Shown here: one piece after another, positions 8,193-17,064 of the stretch
Numbering within the stretch: the stretch's first letter is position 1
Layout: each line of letters starts with the position of its first letter
Position numbers and translations under genes: made by a program
Notes under the pieces: generated by a model
Seen by the model: the letters and a program-made list of their open reading frames with translations, nothing else
Databases searched by the model: none
What the model was told of the DNA's origin: nothing
Assembly: GCF_015163715.1 (NCBI RefSeq)
Contig: NZ_JADDUM010000037.1
Span: forward strand, 34,091-98,090
Direction of reading: 5' to 3'
DNA length: 64,000 nt
Source of the DNA: Pseudomonas cyclaminis
GTDB lineage: Bacteria; Pseudomonadota; Gammaproteobacteria; Pseudomonadales; Pseudomonadaceae

Positions 8193-9291
8193 GCCTTGCC
8201 TGCCTTGCGTCGCACGATCCACAGGTAAATCCCGCTGACCAGCACCACGATGGTCAACACATCCAGTACCGCCCACAGGATCTTCATCGGCATGCCGCCG
8301 TAATCACCGAAGTGCAGCGGCTGGGACATGCCCATGGCGTCCATGTACCAGGGCCGTTCGGCGATGGCGGTGACGGCCAGGGTGCTGGCGTCGATCAGCA
8401 CCGGCGTGAGCAGGTGCGAGGTCAGGTGCGTACTGCCCTTCATGAACACCGCGTAATGGTGCTCGCTGGAAAAGCGCGTGCCGGGGAAGGCGATAAAGTC
8501 CGGCCGCATGCCCGGCGCGCCTTGGCGGCGATGGTCAGCAGTTCCGTTGCGGGCGCACGCAGGGTCAGCGGCGGGGCATTCTTGTAGGGTTCGATCATCG
8601 CGCTGAGGCTGTCCTGGCGCCAGGCGGCGATGATCAGGTCGGCGCAGGCGCTGATCACGCCGGTCACGCCTACCACCAGCGCCCAGGTCAGGGTGACCAC
8701 GCCGATCAGGTTGTGCAGGTCGAGCCAGCGCAGGCGGGTGGATTTGTCCTGGCGCACGGTGGCGAACTTCAAGCGACGCATAAACGGCAGGTACAACACC
8801 GTGCCGGAGATGATCGCCAGCACAAACAACACGCCCATGAACGCCAGCAGCAACTTGCCCGGCAGCCCGGCGAACATATCCACATGCAGGCGCAGCAGGA
8901 ACAGCGTGAAACCGCCATTGGCCGAGGGCATTTCCACCGCATCGCCGGTGCGCGCGTCGAGCATGAAGGTGTGGGACGAATTGGGCTCGGTGCCGGCGGT
9001 GGCGGCCATGATCGCGATCACGCCGTTCTGATCGTCCTCGTCCCAGGCCAGGTATTGCATGGCTTCGCCGGGCCGATGGGCCTCTGCTTTAGCGACAAGC
9101 TGCTCCAGGTTGAGCTGCGGCGTATCGGCAGGCATCTGTGCCAGCGTGGGCTCGTTGCCCAGCAGATGGTCGATCTCATGGTGAAACACCAGCGGCAGGC
9201 CAGTGAGGGCGAGCAGCAGGAGGAATACGGTGCAGATCAGGCTGGTCCACGTGTGGAGGAAGGACCAGCGGCGGATGGTTTTGCTTTTCAT
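8189..9291 (-). pseudogene. PepSY-associated TM helix protein, frameshifted
   Basis: An inner-membrane PepSY protein of the type placed beside siderophore receptors (FoxB/PiuB-like), thought to reduce ferric siderophores. The frame from ATG 9291 covers MKSKTIRRWSFLHTWTSLI, a large PepSY periplasmic part and three of the four expected membrane segments, as far as LLTIAAKA. The rest (PGMRPDFIAFPGTRFSSEHH to IYLWIVRRKAGKA) is in another frame. One base is missing near 8518: the coding strand reads AAGGCGCGCCGGGC where AAGGCGGCGCCGGGC fits. Adding it gives 368 codons. It follows the TonB receptor and overlaps the small membrane protein gene. Probably functional in the cell if the base is a sequencing loss. 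Confidence 0.85.
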
Positions 9292-9351
9292 TTTCTAGCC
9301 TTATACACACCAAAGCCGCCCACGGGGCGGCCTGGTTGTTAACTCAGCCGA

Positions 9352-11781
9352 TTACCACTGGTAGGTGGCGCTGGCGACTACGCTGCGTTGGTCGCCGAAG
9401 TAGCAGTAGTTGGCGTCACAGGTGGAAAGGTAGTCCTTGTTGAACAGGTTGGTAGCGTTCAGCTTTACCGAGGCACCTTTCAAGCTGTTGTCCAGGCGGC
9501 CGAGGTCGTAATGCACCGCACCGTCGAACACGGTATAGGCATTGGCCTTGCCCAGCCAGGTGTTGGCTTGGTCACCGTAGGTGTTGCCGGTGTAGCGTGC
9601 GCCAAACCCAATGCCGAAACCGTCGAGCACGCCGGTGTGCCAGGTGTAGTCGGTCCACAACGAGGCTTGTTGGTTGGGCATCAAGGTGAGGCGGTTGCCT
9701 TTGTAGATACCTTTTTGCACCTCGGATTTAGCCAGGGTGTAGGCGGCGATGACCTTGAGGTTGTCGGTCACGTCAGACACTGCTTCCAGTTCCAGACCCT
9801 TGACCTTCACTTCGCCGGTCTGACTGTTTATTTGCTGCCCGCCAGCGCCGAGGGTGGTGACCTGCACGTTCTTCTGAGTCAGGTCGTAGACCGCCGCGCT
9901 CAGCAGGGTATTGGAGCCGGGTGGCTGGTACTTGATACCCAGTTCCCACTGCTTGCCTTCCGTCGGTTTGAACGTCTGTGTCGCCTTTGTATCGGCATTG
10001 CTCGCGGGTTGGAACGACTCGGCGTAGGACAGGTACGGTACGAAGCCCGAGTCGAACACATAACTCAGCGCCGCGTTGCCGCTGAAGTGTTTGATACGGT
10101 CGGTGTTGGTGGCATCGCTGTCGTTGAAGTAGGTGGTGCCCTGATGCACCCAATCTTCACGCCCGCCCATGGTCAGGCGCCAGTTGTCCAGGGCCATCTG
10201 GTCTTGCACGTAGAGGCCGGTTTGCACGGTTTTCTGGTTGTAGTCGTAAAAAGGCTTCACGTTGGTCGGGCGTACGGTCGGCACGGTGTTGACCGGGTCG
10301 AAGATATTAATATTCGAGGCGGTACCGTAGATCGCACGATAGGAGGTGTCGGTACGCTGGTGGTCCAGGCCGAGCAGCAGGGTGTGAGTGACGTCGCCGG
10401 TGGCGAAGTCGGCCTGGAAGTTGTTGTCCACAGCGAACTGGCTGATGTCCTCGTCAACGTTGGTGGTGGACCGGCTGATACTGCCCGCGGCATCAGCCGG
10501 GGAGAACGCATAGGAACCCACGGTCAGTTGCTGGAACGACAGGTCCGACTTGGTATAACGCAGGTTCTGCTTGAACTGCCACGTATCGTTGAAGCGATGC
10601 TCGAAGGCATAACCGAGCGCGTAGTAAGTACGGTCGTAGAACTCGTAGTCCGGGTCGCCGAGGTTCTTGTGGTGGGAAACCTCACCGTGGGGGGAACTGA
10701 TTTTGGTGCCCTGAATCGGCATGAACTGGCTGGTGGTGCCGGTATCGTCGCGGGTGAACTGCGACAGGAAGGTCAGCTTGGTATCCGGGTCGATGTTCCA
10801 AGTCAGGCTAGGCGCAATGTTGTAGCGCTTGTTATCGATGTGATCGACCTGAGTACCGGCATCCCGTACCACGCCGCTGACGCCATAGAGGAACTGGCCT
10901 TCATCGTCGATCTTGCCGGTGCTGGCGAAGTTGATCTGGCGGTAGTTGTCGCTGCCGTATTGCACCTGGATTGCATTGCTCTGTTCGGCACTTGGACGGC
11001 GGCTGACCATGTCCAGCAAGCCGCCTGGCGGGGTCTGGCCGTACACCGATGAGGCCGGGCCGCGCAGCAGGGCGAGGCGGTCGAGGTTCCAGGTTTCGGC
11101 TTTCGGGTTGGCATACACGCCGCGTGGCAGTGGCAGGCCGTCGAGGAATTGGGTGGGTTCGAAGCCGCGTACGCGCATCCAGTCGTAACGGGTGTCGCTG
11201 CCGTAGCTGGCGGAGACGATACCGGGCATGTACTTCACCGCGTCGTCCAGATTCTGCACGTTACGGTCTTGCATCTGCTCGCGAGTGGCGACGGAGATCG
11301 AGCGCGGTGCCTCGACCAGTGCCGTGTCGGTCTTGGTACCGGCGGCGGTGCGTTTGGCCAGGTAACCATCCACCGGCCCCCAAGCACTTTCGCTGTCGCC
11401 CTGACCAATGATGCTGGTCTCTGGCAACGCCACAACCCCCTCGGGAATCGCTACCAAGGTAAACGTCCCGGCGGCGCCCTGTTCCAGCTGCAACCCAGTG
11501 CCACGCAACGCCTCACGCAGTGCCCCTTGCGCATCGAACTGGCCCTGGACCGGTGCCGAGGTCTTGCCCGACGCCAGCGCCGGGTTGAGGGTCAGCGCGA
11601 GGCCGGCCTGGCTGGCGATCTGGTTCAGGGTGGTAGCCAGCGGGGCGGCAGGCAGGTTGTAGGCGCGCACGCTGGACGCCTGTTCGGCGGCGAACAGCGA
11701 GGTGCTCGCCAGCGGGGCGCTGAGGGCAATGGCCACGGCTAACAGGCTGGGGCGCAACAAGGTGTCTAGCGTGCGGGACAT
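9352..11781 (-). CDS. TonB-dependent siderophore receptor with signalling domain
   Basis: An 809-residue outer-membrane receptor. A signal peptide (LLAVAIALSAPLASTSLFAA) is followed by an STN signalling domain (about residues 38-100, VRAYNLPAAPLATTLNQIAS). The plug domain includes EAPRSISVATREQMQDR and the RGFEPTQFLDGLPLP motif. The beta-barrel ends in the aromatic residue W (VVASATYQW). The start at ATG 11781 has AGGAG eight bases upstream; an upstream in-frame start would spoil the signal peptide. The STN domain plus the adjoining fecR- and fecI-like genes make this a FecA/FoxA/FiuA-type surface-signalling system: ligand binding outside should trigger the sigma factor inside. The siderophore is not identifiable; a FoxA/FiuA-type hydroxamate receptor is the best guess. 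Confidence 0.93.
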   Translation of the reverse strand: MSRTLDTLLRPSLLAVAIALSAPLASTSLFAAEQASSVRAYNLPAAPLATTLNQIASQAGLALTLNPALASGKTSAPVQGQFDAQGALREALRGTGLQLEQGAAGTFTLVAIPEGVVALPETSIIGQGDSESAWGPVDGYLAKRTAAGTKTDTALVEAPRSISVATREQMQDRNVQNLDDAVKYMPGIVSASYGSDTRYDWMRVRGFEPTQFLDGLPLPRGVYANPKAETWNLDRLALLRGPASSVYGQTPPGGLLDMVSRRPSAEQSNAIQVQYGSDNYRQINFASTGKIDDEGQFLYGVSGVVRDAGTQVDHIDNKRYNIAPSLTWNIDPDTKLTFLSQFTRDDTGTTSQFMPIQGTKISSPHGEVSHHKNLGDPDYEFYDRTYYALGYAFEHRFNDTWQFKQNLRYTKSDLSFQQLTVGSYAFSPADAAGSISRSTTNVDEDISQFAVDNNFQADFATGDVTHTLLLGLDHQRTDTSYRAIYGTASNINIFDPVNTVPTVRPTNVKPFYDYNQKTVQTGLYVQDQMALDNWRLTMGGREDWVHQGTTYFNDSDATNTDRIKHFSGNAALSYVFDSGFVPYLSYAESFQPASNADTKATQTFKPTEGKQWELGIKYQPPGSNTLLSAAVYDLTQKNVQVTTLGAGGQQINSQTGEVKVKGLELEAVSDVTDNLKVIAAYTLAKSEVQKGIYKGNRLTLMPNQQASLWTDYTWHTGVLDGFGIGFGARYTGNTYGDQANTWLGKANAYTVFDGAVHYDLGRLDNSLKGASVKLNATNLFNKDYLSTCDANYCYFGDQRSVVASATYQW

Positions 11782-11887
11782 AGGGCGGCTCCTGAATGGA
11801 AGTAATTCGCAATTGCCTATGTGCCGAACGAGAATCGAAAAGTGATAGGGCAGGCTGAAAATATTTTTTGTGGGGGGCTTGAGGACC

Positions 11888-11912
11888 TCATCGGGGGCAA
11901 GCCCAGCAACCA
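11888..11912. repeat. REP-like half element
   Basis: The sequence CATCGGGGGCAAGCCC matches the left half of the REP core but the right half is degenerate (AGCAACCACAG). It lies in the 137-base gap between the fecR-like gene and the receptor gene, which are both read leftward, so it may form a weak hairpin after fecR. Confidence 0.55.
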
Positions 11913-11918
11913 CAGACC

Positions 11919-12887
11919 CTACGGCTTACCCTTGACCGTCACCCACCATGGCGTGTGCTGTTCGATCCGCACCGGCAGGGTCGGCAGCAGGGCGTTGAGC
12001 GCCAGGGTGGTGTCGTGCAGCGGGAAGCTGCCGGTGATGCGCAGGTCCGCCACGTCTTTGTCCACGCCCAGGTAGCCGGCGCGGTAGCGGCTGAGCTCAT
12101 CCACCACATCGCCCAGGCGGGCGTTGTCCACCACCAGCATGCCGCGGGTCCAGGCGTCGGTGGCGGGGGTGACGGCAAGTGCGGGGCCGAGGCCGTCGCT
12201 GCGCATCAGCACTTGCTGGCCTTCCTTGAAAACCTGCTCTTGACGCGCTGCTTCCGGCTGCGCCGCGACGGCTGATTGCAAGACGCTCAACCGCGTGGCG
12301 TCGTCCTCACGCTTGACGATAAACCGCGTGCCCAGCGCTCGCAGGCTGCCGTCGCGGGTTTGCACGTAGAACGGGCGCGCATCGTTGTGGCCGGTCTCGA
12401 CGAGGATTTCGCCTTCCTGCAACACGATCAGCCGGCGTTTTTCATCGAAGCGCACGTCGATGGCACTGTGGGTATTGAGGTTGATCCGGGTGCCGTCCGC
12501 CAGTTTCAGCGTGCGCTGTTCGCCGGTGGCGGTGCGCTGGTCGGCCAGCCAATAGTGGATCGGCACATAGCGCTCGCCGGCAAACAACGCCAAGCCGCAC
12601 ACCAGCGCGATACTCGCCAGACCAGTGCCGAGCTTGCGCACGCGCTGGCGAATGCCTTCGCGCGACTGCAATAACGCCGCCCGTGCCGGGCCCGAGGCCA
12701 CGCCGAAGCGTTGGTCGAGCATGCCCAGTTGGCGCCAGGCGCGAGCGTGTTCTTCGTGGCTGGCCAGCCATTTGCTGAACTCTTCGCGTTCCACGGCGCT
12801 GCCGTCGCCGGAGTCCAGGGACAACTGCCAGGCAATCGCCGCATCCAGCACACGGGCCGACACCGGCTTGGCGCTGATCGCACTCAC
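11919..12887 (-). CDS. FecR-family anti-sigma/regulator
   Basis: A 322-residue FecR-type inner-membrane regulator that transmits the receptor signal to the sigma factor. The N-terminal cytosolic part has the DUF4880-type pattern AIAWQLSLDSGDGSAVEREEFSKWL and HARAWRQL. A membrane segment (LGTGLASIALVCGLALFAG, about residue 90) is followed by the FecR domain (GEQRTLKLADGTRINLNTHS; VQTRDGSLRALGTRFIVK) and a C-terminal secretin-like segment that meets the receptor STN domain. The GTG start at 12887 overlaps the sigma stop (GTGA); a longer in-frame start exists but would extend 30 bases into the sigma gene. It lies between sigma and receptor as in fecIRA. Confidence 0.9.
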   Translation of the reverse strand: MSAISAKPVSARVLDAAIAWQLSLDSGDGSAVEREEFSKWLASHEEHARAWRQLGMLDQRFGVASGPARAALLQSREGIRQRVRKLGTGLASIALVCGLALFAGERYVPIHYWLADQRTATGEQRTLKLADGTRINLNTHSAIDVRFDEKRRLIVLQEGEILVETGHNDARPFYVQTRDGSLRALGTRFIVKREDDATRLSVLQSAVAAQPEAARQEQVFKEGQQVLMRSDGLGPALAVTPATDAWTRGMLVVDNARLGDVVDELSRYRAGYLGVDKDVADLRITGSFPLHDTTLALNALLPTLPVRIEQHTPWWVTVKGKP

Positions 12888-13402
12888 GTCGGCTCGCCGT
12901 ACAGCGCGATATAGCACTGGCGAATGCCCTGGGCCAGGTACTGGCGCACGCGGGGCACCGACACGCCGAGGCGCTGGGCGATCTCTGCGTGGCCCAGGCC
13001 GTCGAGACGGTTATAGAGGAAGGCGGCGCGGGCCTTGCTCGACAGCTTGCCGAGCAGGCGGTCGATGGCCTTGAGGTCTTCGAGGATCAGTTGCTGTTCT
13101 TCCGGGGACGGGTGTTCGCTTTCCGGGATCAGCATCAATTCGGTGAGATAGGCCTGTTCCAGGGCGGCGCGACGGAAGTAGTCGAACAACAAGCCTTTGG
13201 CGATCGCCACCAGAAATGCCCGAGGCTCGCGGGGTTCGCGCAACTCGTCACGGCCCAGCAGGCGCATGAAAGTGTCCTGGCTCAGGTCTTCGGCGCGGCT
13301 CGGGCAGGCCACATTGCGCCGCAGCCAGGCCAGCAGCCAGCCACGATGGTCGCGATACAACGCGCCAACAAGCTCACTGTGTGGGGTCTGGACCGACGAC
13401 AA
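12884..13402 (-). CDS. FecI-type ECF sigma factor
   Basis: A 172-residue iron-starvation ECF sigma factor. Region 2 shows LYRDHRGWLLAWLRRNVACP and AEDLSQDTFMRLL; region 4 shows LDGLGHAEIAQRLGVSVPRV. The reading frame opens with TTG (13402), and no ATG or GTG gives a full region 2 in frame, so TTG is accepted with caution. It is coupled to the fecR-like gene by a four-base overlap, and a Fur-type box lies about 30 bases upstream. Expected to direct transcription of the TonB receptor. Confidence 0.9.
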   Translation of the reverse strand: MSSVQTPHSELVGALYRDHRGWLLAWLRRNVACPSRAEDLSQDTFMRLLGRDELREPREPRAFLVAIAKGLLFDYFRRAALEQAYLTELMLIPESEHPSPEEQQLILEDLKAIDRLLGKLSSKARAAFLYNRLDGLGHAEIAQRLGVSVPRVRQYLAQGIRQCYIALYGEPT

Positions 13403-13432
13403 GGCATCACCGAATAAACAAGGGGTTTAAAC

Positions 13433-13452
13433 TAACGAGAATTATTCGCGAT
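13433..13452 (-). promoter_or_regulatory. putative Fur box upstream of the fecI-like gene
   Basis: Minus-strand GCGAATAATTCTCGTTA resembles the Pseudomonas Fur box core (GATAATGAGAATAATTCTC type) and contains the AATAATTCTC half. It sits about 30 bases before the TTG start of the iron-starvation sigma gene, where iron repression is expected. Position and likeness support it; binding is inferred. Confidence 0.5.
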
Positions 13453-13552
13453 TGTGTCAGAGGCGTGGGGTGGGCGCAATTGGCGTCCGTCGGGTTGAAG
13501 GCTTAATGACATCTGATTGAAAAATGAGCGTGCCTGGTAAGACATGCTCTGT

Positions 13553-13620
13553 GTGGTGGGGGGCTTTCTGTGGTGAGCGGGCTCACCACAATAAAAGCCC
13601 ACTCAACACAATAAAAGCGC
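13553..13620. repeat. degenerate repeat with short inverted arms
   Basis: The 247-base gap between the sigma gene and the exonuclease gene contains GTGGTGAGCGGGCTCACCAC, a near-perfect hairpin, followed by two copies of AACACAATAAAAGC-like sequence (CACAATAAAAGCCC and CACAATAAAAGCGC). This resembles one of the repeat families scattered between fluorescent Pseudomonas genes. No coding potential is seen here. Confidence 0.5.
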
Positions 13621-13649
13621 GTTCACCCAAACGTTATTTATTCGCGTGC

Positions 13650-14357
13650 TTAGAAAGAGGGCGCCTGCTTGCGGCGTTTCCATTGGCTCAAACGCTCCTG
13701 CAGCGCGTGTGGGGAGTCGATGTGCTGCTGTCGCGCACGGCTGAACAGAATCAGCATCAACTCCGCCGTGGCCAGGGCATCGGCGCTGGCGTGATGGCGT
13801 TCGCCCACGTGCAGCTGGAAATGGTTGATCCAGTCATCCAGCCCGGCTTCGCGGATATGCGCCTCGGGGCACAGCAGGGCAGCGATGTCGGCCACATCCA
13901 GGAACGGGTGCGCCAAGCGATAACCCAGGCTGTCCTTGAGTGCGCGGCCCAGCATGTGCTGGTCGAAGGGCGCATGGAAGGCCAGCAACGGGCTGTCGCC
14001 GACGAATGCCATGAAGTCCAGCAGCGCTTCTACCGGATCACTGCCGGCGGCGATGGCGCTGGGGCCGAGGCCGTGGATCAACACGCTGGGGCTGAGTTTG
14101 GTGTCGGTGCGTTGCAGGGTGCGCTCGAACAGCTGGGAGAAATCCACCGCGCCGTCTTCAATCACCACCGCGCCGATGGACAGCACCTGGTCACGGTTGA
14201 GGTTCAGGCCGCTGGTTTCCAGGTCCACCACCACCCAGCGTTGGGCGCGCAATGGGGTGTCGCCCAGCGGCACCGGCTTGGACAGTTGCTCCAGGCGCCG
14301 TTGTTGCGCGGCATCGAGTCCAGGCTTTTTCGTACGTAGCCAGTCGAACCAACTCAC
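13650..14357 (-). CDS. DnaQ-like 3'-5' exonuclease (DEDDh family)
   Basis: A 235-residue exonuclease of the DNA polymerase III epsilon type. Exo I is VVVDLETSGLN (catalytic Asp and Glu), Exo II is LLAFHAPFDQHML, and Exo III is HHASADALATAEL (His and Asp), so all catalytic residues are present. It lacks the polymerase-binding tail of true DnaQ, and is the stand-alone type. Its start overlaps the stop of the cNMP/CBS/DUF294 gene (ATGA), a pair often seen together in Pseudomonas. Substrate not known. Confidence 0.87.
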   Translation of the reverse strand: MSWFDWLRTKKPGLDAAQQRRLEQLSKPVPLGDTPLRAQRWVVVDLETSGLNLNRDQVLSIGAVVIEDGAVDFSQLFERTLQRTDTKLSPSVLIHGLGPSAIAAGSDPVEALLDFMAFVGDSPLLAFHAPFDQHMLGRALKDSLGYRLAHPFLDVADIAALLCPEAHIREAGLDDWINHFQLHVGERHHASADALATAELMLILFSRARQQHIDSPHALQERLSQWKRRKQAPSF

Positions 14358-16315
14358 AGTTGGTACCGCAACGTCAGGCTGCTTTGCAGGCGCTGGGCCT
14401 GGCGCAGGGATTCACGCAGGATGCGGCGGTCGAGGTGGTTGAGGCTGTCGGGGTCGACGCGATTGGAATACGGCTGGTTCTCGCGGGTCTGCAACTGGTG
14501 CTGCTGCATGCGCGTTTGCTGGATAAAGTGGTACGCCTCTTCATACGCGGCGCCGTCCAGCGGCTCGATGACCTCCTTGGCCACCAACTGGCGCAGGCGC
14601 TCCAGGGTGTTGTTGGCGTGAATGCCATTGGCCAGCGCCAGCAGGCGCGCACCATCGACGAATGGCGTGAGCCCCTGCACTTTGAGGTCAAGTGTGGCCT
14701 TTTCACCGCTTTTGCGTGTCAGCACGAATTCACGGAAACGCCCTACAGGTGGCCGTTGGCGCAAGGCGTTCTCTGCAAGCATGCGTTGAAACAGCCGGTT
14801 ATCCGCCACCTGATCCAGAACGCTTTGGCGCAAGTGCTCGCAACCCTGTTCATCGCCCCACACCACCCGCAGATCAAAATAGATGCTCGAACCCAACAGG
14901 TTCTCCGGCGTCGCCTCACGAATAAACGCCGCAAACCGTCGCGCCCATTCCGCCCGCGACAGGCACAGCTCGGGGTTGCCGGCCATGATGTTGCCCTTGC
15001 ACAGGCTGAACCCGCACAGCGCCAGGCTCTGGTTGATCTGCTGCGCCAGGGGCAGCAACCGACCGCGAATCTCGGCGGCTTCCACCGCGTCCCTGGCCTC
15101 GAACAGAATGCCGTTGTCCTGGTCGGTGTACAGCGTTTGCTCACGACGGCCTTCGCTGCCGAAACACAACCAACTGAAGGGCACGCCGGGGTCGCCTTTT
15201 TCGGCGAGGGTCAACTCGATCACCCGGCACACGGTGTGATCGTTGAGCAGGGTAATGATGTGAGTGATCTGGGTGGATGACGCGCCATGGGCGAGCATTC
15301 GCTCGACCAACTGGCCGATTTCCCCGCGAATCGCCACCAGATTCTCCACCCTGGGCGCGTTGCGGATGGTGCGGGCCAGGTGCACCAGGTCGACCCGTTG
15401 CAGGGAAAACAGGTCGCGCTCGGACACCACGCCACACAGACGCTGGTCCTTGACCAGGCACACATGGGCGATATGCCGCTCGGTCATGGCGATGGCGGCG
15501 TCGAAGGCGCTGTGGTCCGGGGTCAAGAAGAACGGCGCCTGGGTCATATGACTGTCGATGGCCTGGTTGAAATCGCTGGTGCCGTCGGCCACCACCTGGC
15601 GCAGATCGCGCAGGGTAAAAATCCCCAGGGGCGCCTGGTGCGCGTCGACGATCACAATGCTGCCCACTTGTTGCTCGTGCATCAGCGTCACCGCTTCGCG
15701 CAGCGGCGTGTCCGGGCTGCACATCACCGGGTGGCGCATGGCCAATTCGCCCAGGCGGGTGTTCAACGAATATTGAGTGCCGAGGGTTTCCACGGCTTTT
15801 TGCTGCACCTGCTGGTTGACCTGATCCAACAGGCTGCTGACGCCACGCAGGGCAAAGTCACGAAACGGGCTGGAGAGGGCGAACAGCTTGATAAAGGCCG
15901 GCTTGTTCAGTTGCAGGCAGAAGGTGTCTTCGGCGGCTTTATGCTCAGTGCGCGTGGCCCGTTCGCCCAGCAGCGCGGCGAGGGGGAAGCACTCACCGGT
16001 GGTGATTTCGAAGGTGGTTTCTGCCGAGTCCGGCCGCTCGCCCACGACGCGGCCTTGCTTGACGATGTAGAAGTGCTCCACCGGCCCGCCCGATGGCTTG
16101 AGAATGCTCTCGCCGGGGCCGAAGAAGCGTAATTGGCACTGTTCAACCAAAAACGCCAGGTGCGCATTTTCCATTTGATTGAATGGCGGGAAACGTTGCA
16201 GGAATTGCAGGGTGCCGTGGATGTTCTGCAACACGGCGGTTTTACCCGCCTGCGTGAAAGCATCAGCTTTACTCATAACAGTGACCGCAGTTTTTTTGTC
16301 GTTATCGTCCTGCAT
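14354..16315 (-). CDS. cNMP-binding, CBS-pair, DUF294 nucleotidyltransferase-like protein
   Basis: A 653-residue multidomain cytosolic protein. In order: a cyclic-nucleotide-binding fold (about 25-145, FFGPGESILKPSGGPVEHFY), two CBS domains (about 180-305, with EQQVGSIVIVDAHQAPLGIF), a DUF294 nucleotidyltransferase-like domain (about 320-460, LCFGSEGRREQTLYTDQDNG) and a DUF294 C-terminal substrate-binding domain (about 480-640). The GSEGRxEQ...TDQDN motif is GlnD-like. It is coupled to the exonuclease gene. Homologues often sit near acetate permease genes, but no such gene is here. Ligand and target unknown. Confidence 0.88.
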   Translation of the reverse strand: MQDDNDKKTAVTVMSKADAFTQAGKTAVLQNIHGTLQFLQRFPPFNQMENAHLAFLVEQCQLRFFGPGESILKPSGGPVEHFYIVKQGRVVGERPDSAETTFEITTGECFPLAALLGERATRTEHKAAEDTFCLQLNKPAFIKLFALSSPFRDFALRGVSSLLDQVNQQVQQKAVETLGTQYSLNTRLGELAMRHPVMCSPDTPLREAVTLMHEQQVGSIVIVDAHQAPLGIFTLRDLRQVVADGTSDFNQAIDSHMTQAPFFLTPDHSAFDAAIAMTERHIAHVCLVKDQRLCGVVSERDLFSLQRVDLVHLARTIRNAPRVENLVAIRGEIGQLVERMLAHGASSTQITHIITLLNDHTVCRVIELTLAEKGDPGVPFSWLCFGSEGRREQTLYTDQDNGILFEARDAVEAAEIRGRLLPLAQQINQSLALCGFSLCKGNIMAGNPELCLSRAEWARRFAAFIREATPENLLGSSIYFDLRVVWGDEQGCEHLRQSVLDQVADNRLFQRMLAENALRQRPPVGRFREFVLTRKSGEKATLDLKVQGLTPFVDGARLLALANGIHANNTLERLRQLVAKEVIEPLDGAAYEEAYHFIQQTRMQQHQLQTRENQPYSNRVDPDSLNHLDRRILRESLRQAQRLQSSLTLRYQL

Positions 16316-16501
16316 GGTCGGCTCCTACGCGGTGGGTGCCCATTGGACGTAAGTCTAGGTCGATGAAAACAGCGTAGAGCTAGGGAAAAACCTTACATGA
16401 ATATCGTCCAAACCCCGTAGAACACCCACTAGGCAAACTTTCCGACGAAGTGCACATTGATCGCCCTTCCGCAGATGTCTGACGAGTGTGCTGGGGGATT
16501 G

Positions 16502-16969
16502 ATGAAAACTGCTGAGAACCGTATGTCCGACCACGATATTTTGAGTGATGCCGAGCGCGAGGCGCTGAGCGCCGTGATGCTGGAGCCTGATTTACCGCCG
16601 CAACGTGTGTTGATCGTCGATGACGACAAAGACGCACGGGAACTGTTGGCGGAGATCCTGGGGCTGGACGGTATTCGCTGCATGACGGCCGAGAGTGGCG
16701 AGGCTGCGTGGAGTTTATTGAAATCCAGCAGCTCCATCGGTTTGCTGATCACCGACTTGCGCATGGCACCGAGCAATGGCCTGGAGCTGATTCGCCAGGT
16801 GCGAGAATCCACCCGTGCGGCGCTGCCGATCATCATCATGTCCGGCGATGCCGAAGCCCCGGATGTGATTGATGCGATGCATTTGAGCGTGGTGGACTTT
16901 TTGCTCAAGCCGATTGATAGCGTGAAGTTGGCGAAGTTGGTGAAGCGGGAGTTGGGGATGGCTTCCTGA
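16502..16969 (+). CDS. orphan response-regulator receiver protein
   Basis: A 155-residue protein that is essentially a single CheY-like receiver: acidic cluster VLIVDDDKDARE, phosphoacceptor D85 (LLITDLRMAPSNG), the conserved Ser/Thr (IIIMSG) and Lys (FLLKPID). There is a ~40-residue N-terminal extension and no output domain. ATG 16502 with GGGGGA upstream is preferred over an upstream in-frame start. It is divergent from the cNMP/CBS gene, with a bidirectional terminator after it. No kinase is adjacent. Confidence 0.85.
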   Translation: MKTAENRMSDHDILSDAEREALSAVMLEPDLPPQRVLIVDDDKDARELLAEILGLDGIRCMTAESGEAAWSLLKSSSSIGLLITDLRMAPSNGLELIRQVRESTRAALPIIIMSGDAEAPDVIDAMHLSVVDFLLKPIDSVKLAKLVKRELGMAS

Positions 16970-17025
16970 GCGTGTCGGTAGCTGTGCCGGCCTCATCGGG
17001 GGCCAGTCTGGTCACTACAAGCCCC

Positions 17026-17063
17026 AATGAAAAAGCCCTGATCTCACGATCAGGGCTTTTTCA
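17026..17063. terminator. bidirectional rho-independent terminator
   Basis: A perfect stem, AAAAAGCCCTGATC / GATCAGGGCTTTTT, with a four-base loop (TCAC) and T-runs on both strands. It lies between the convergent receiver gene and malate synthase gene and can end both. Confidence 0.93.
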
Positions 17064-17064
17064 T

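Noticed and set aside
9388..11052. 554-codon open frame opposite the TonB receptor
   Set aside because: Shadow of the receptor gene, Val/Gly-rich low-complexity translation, no start signals.
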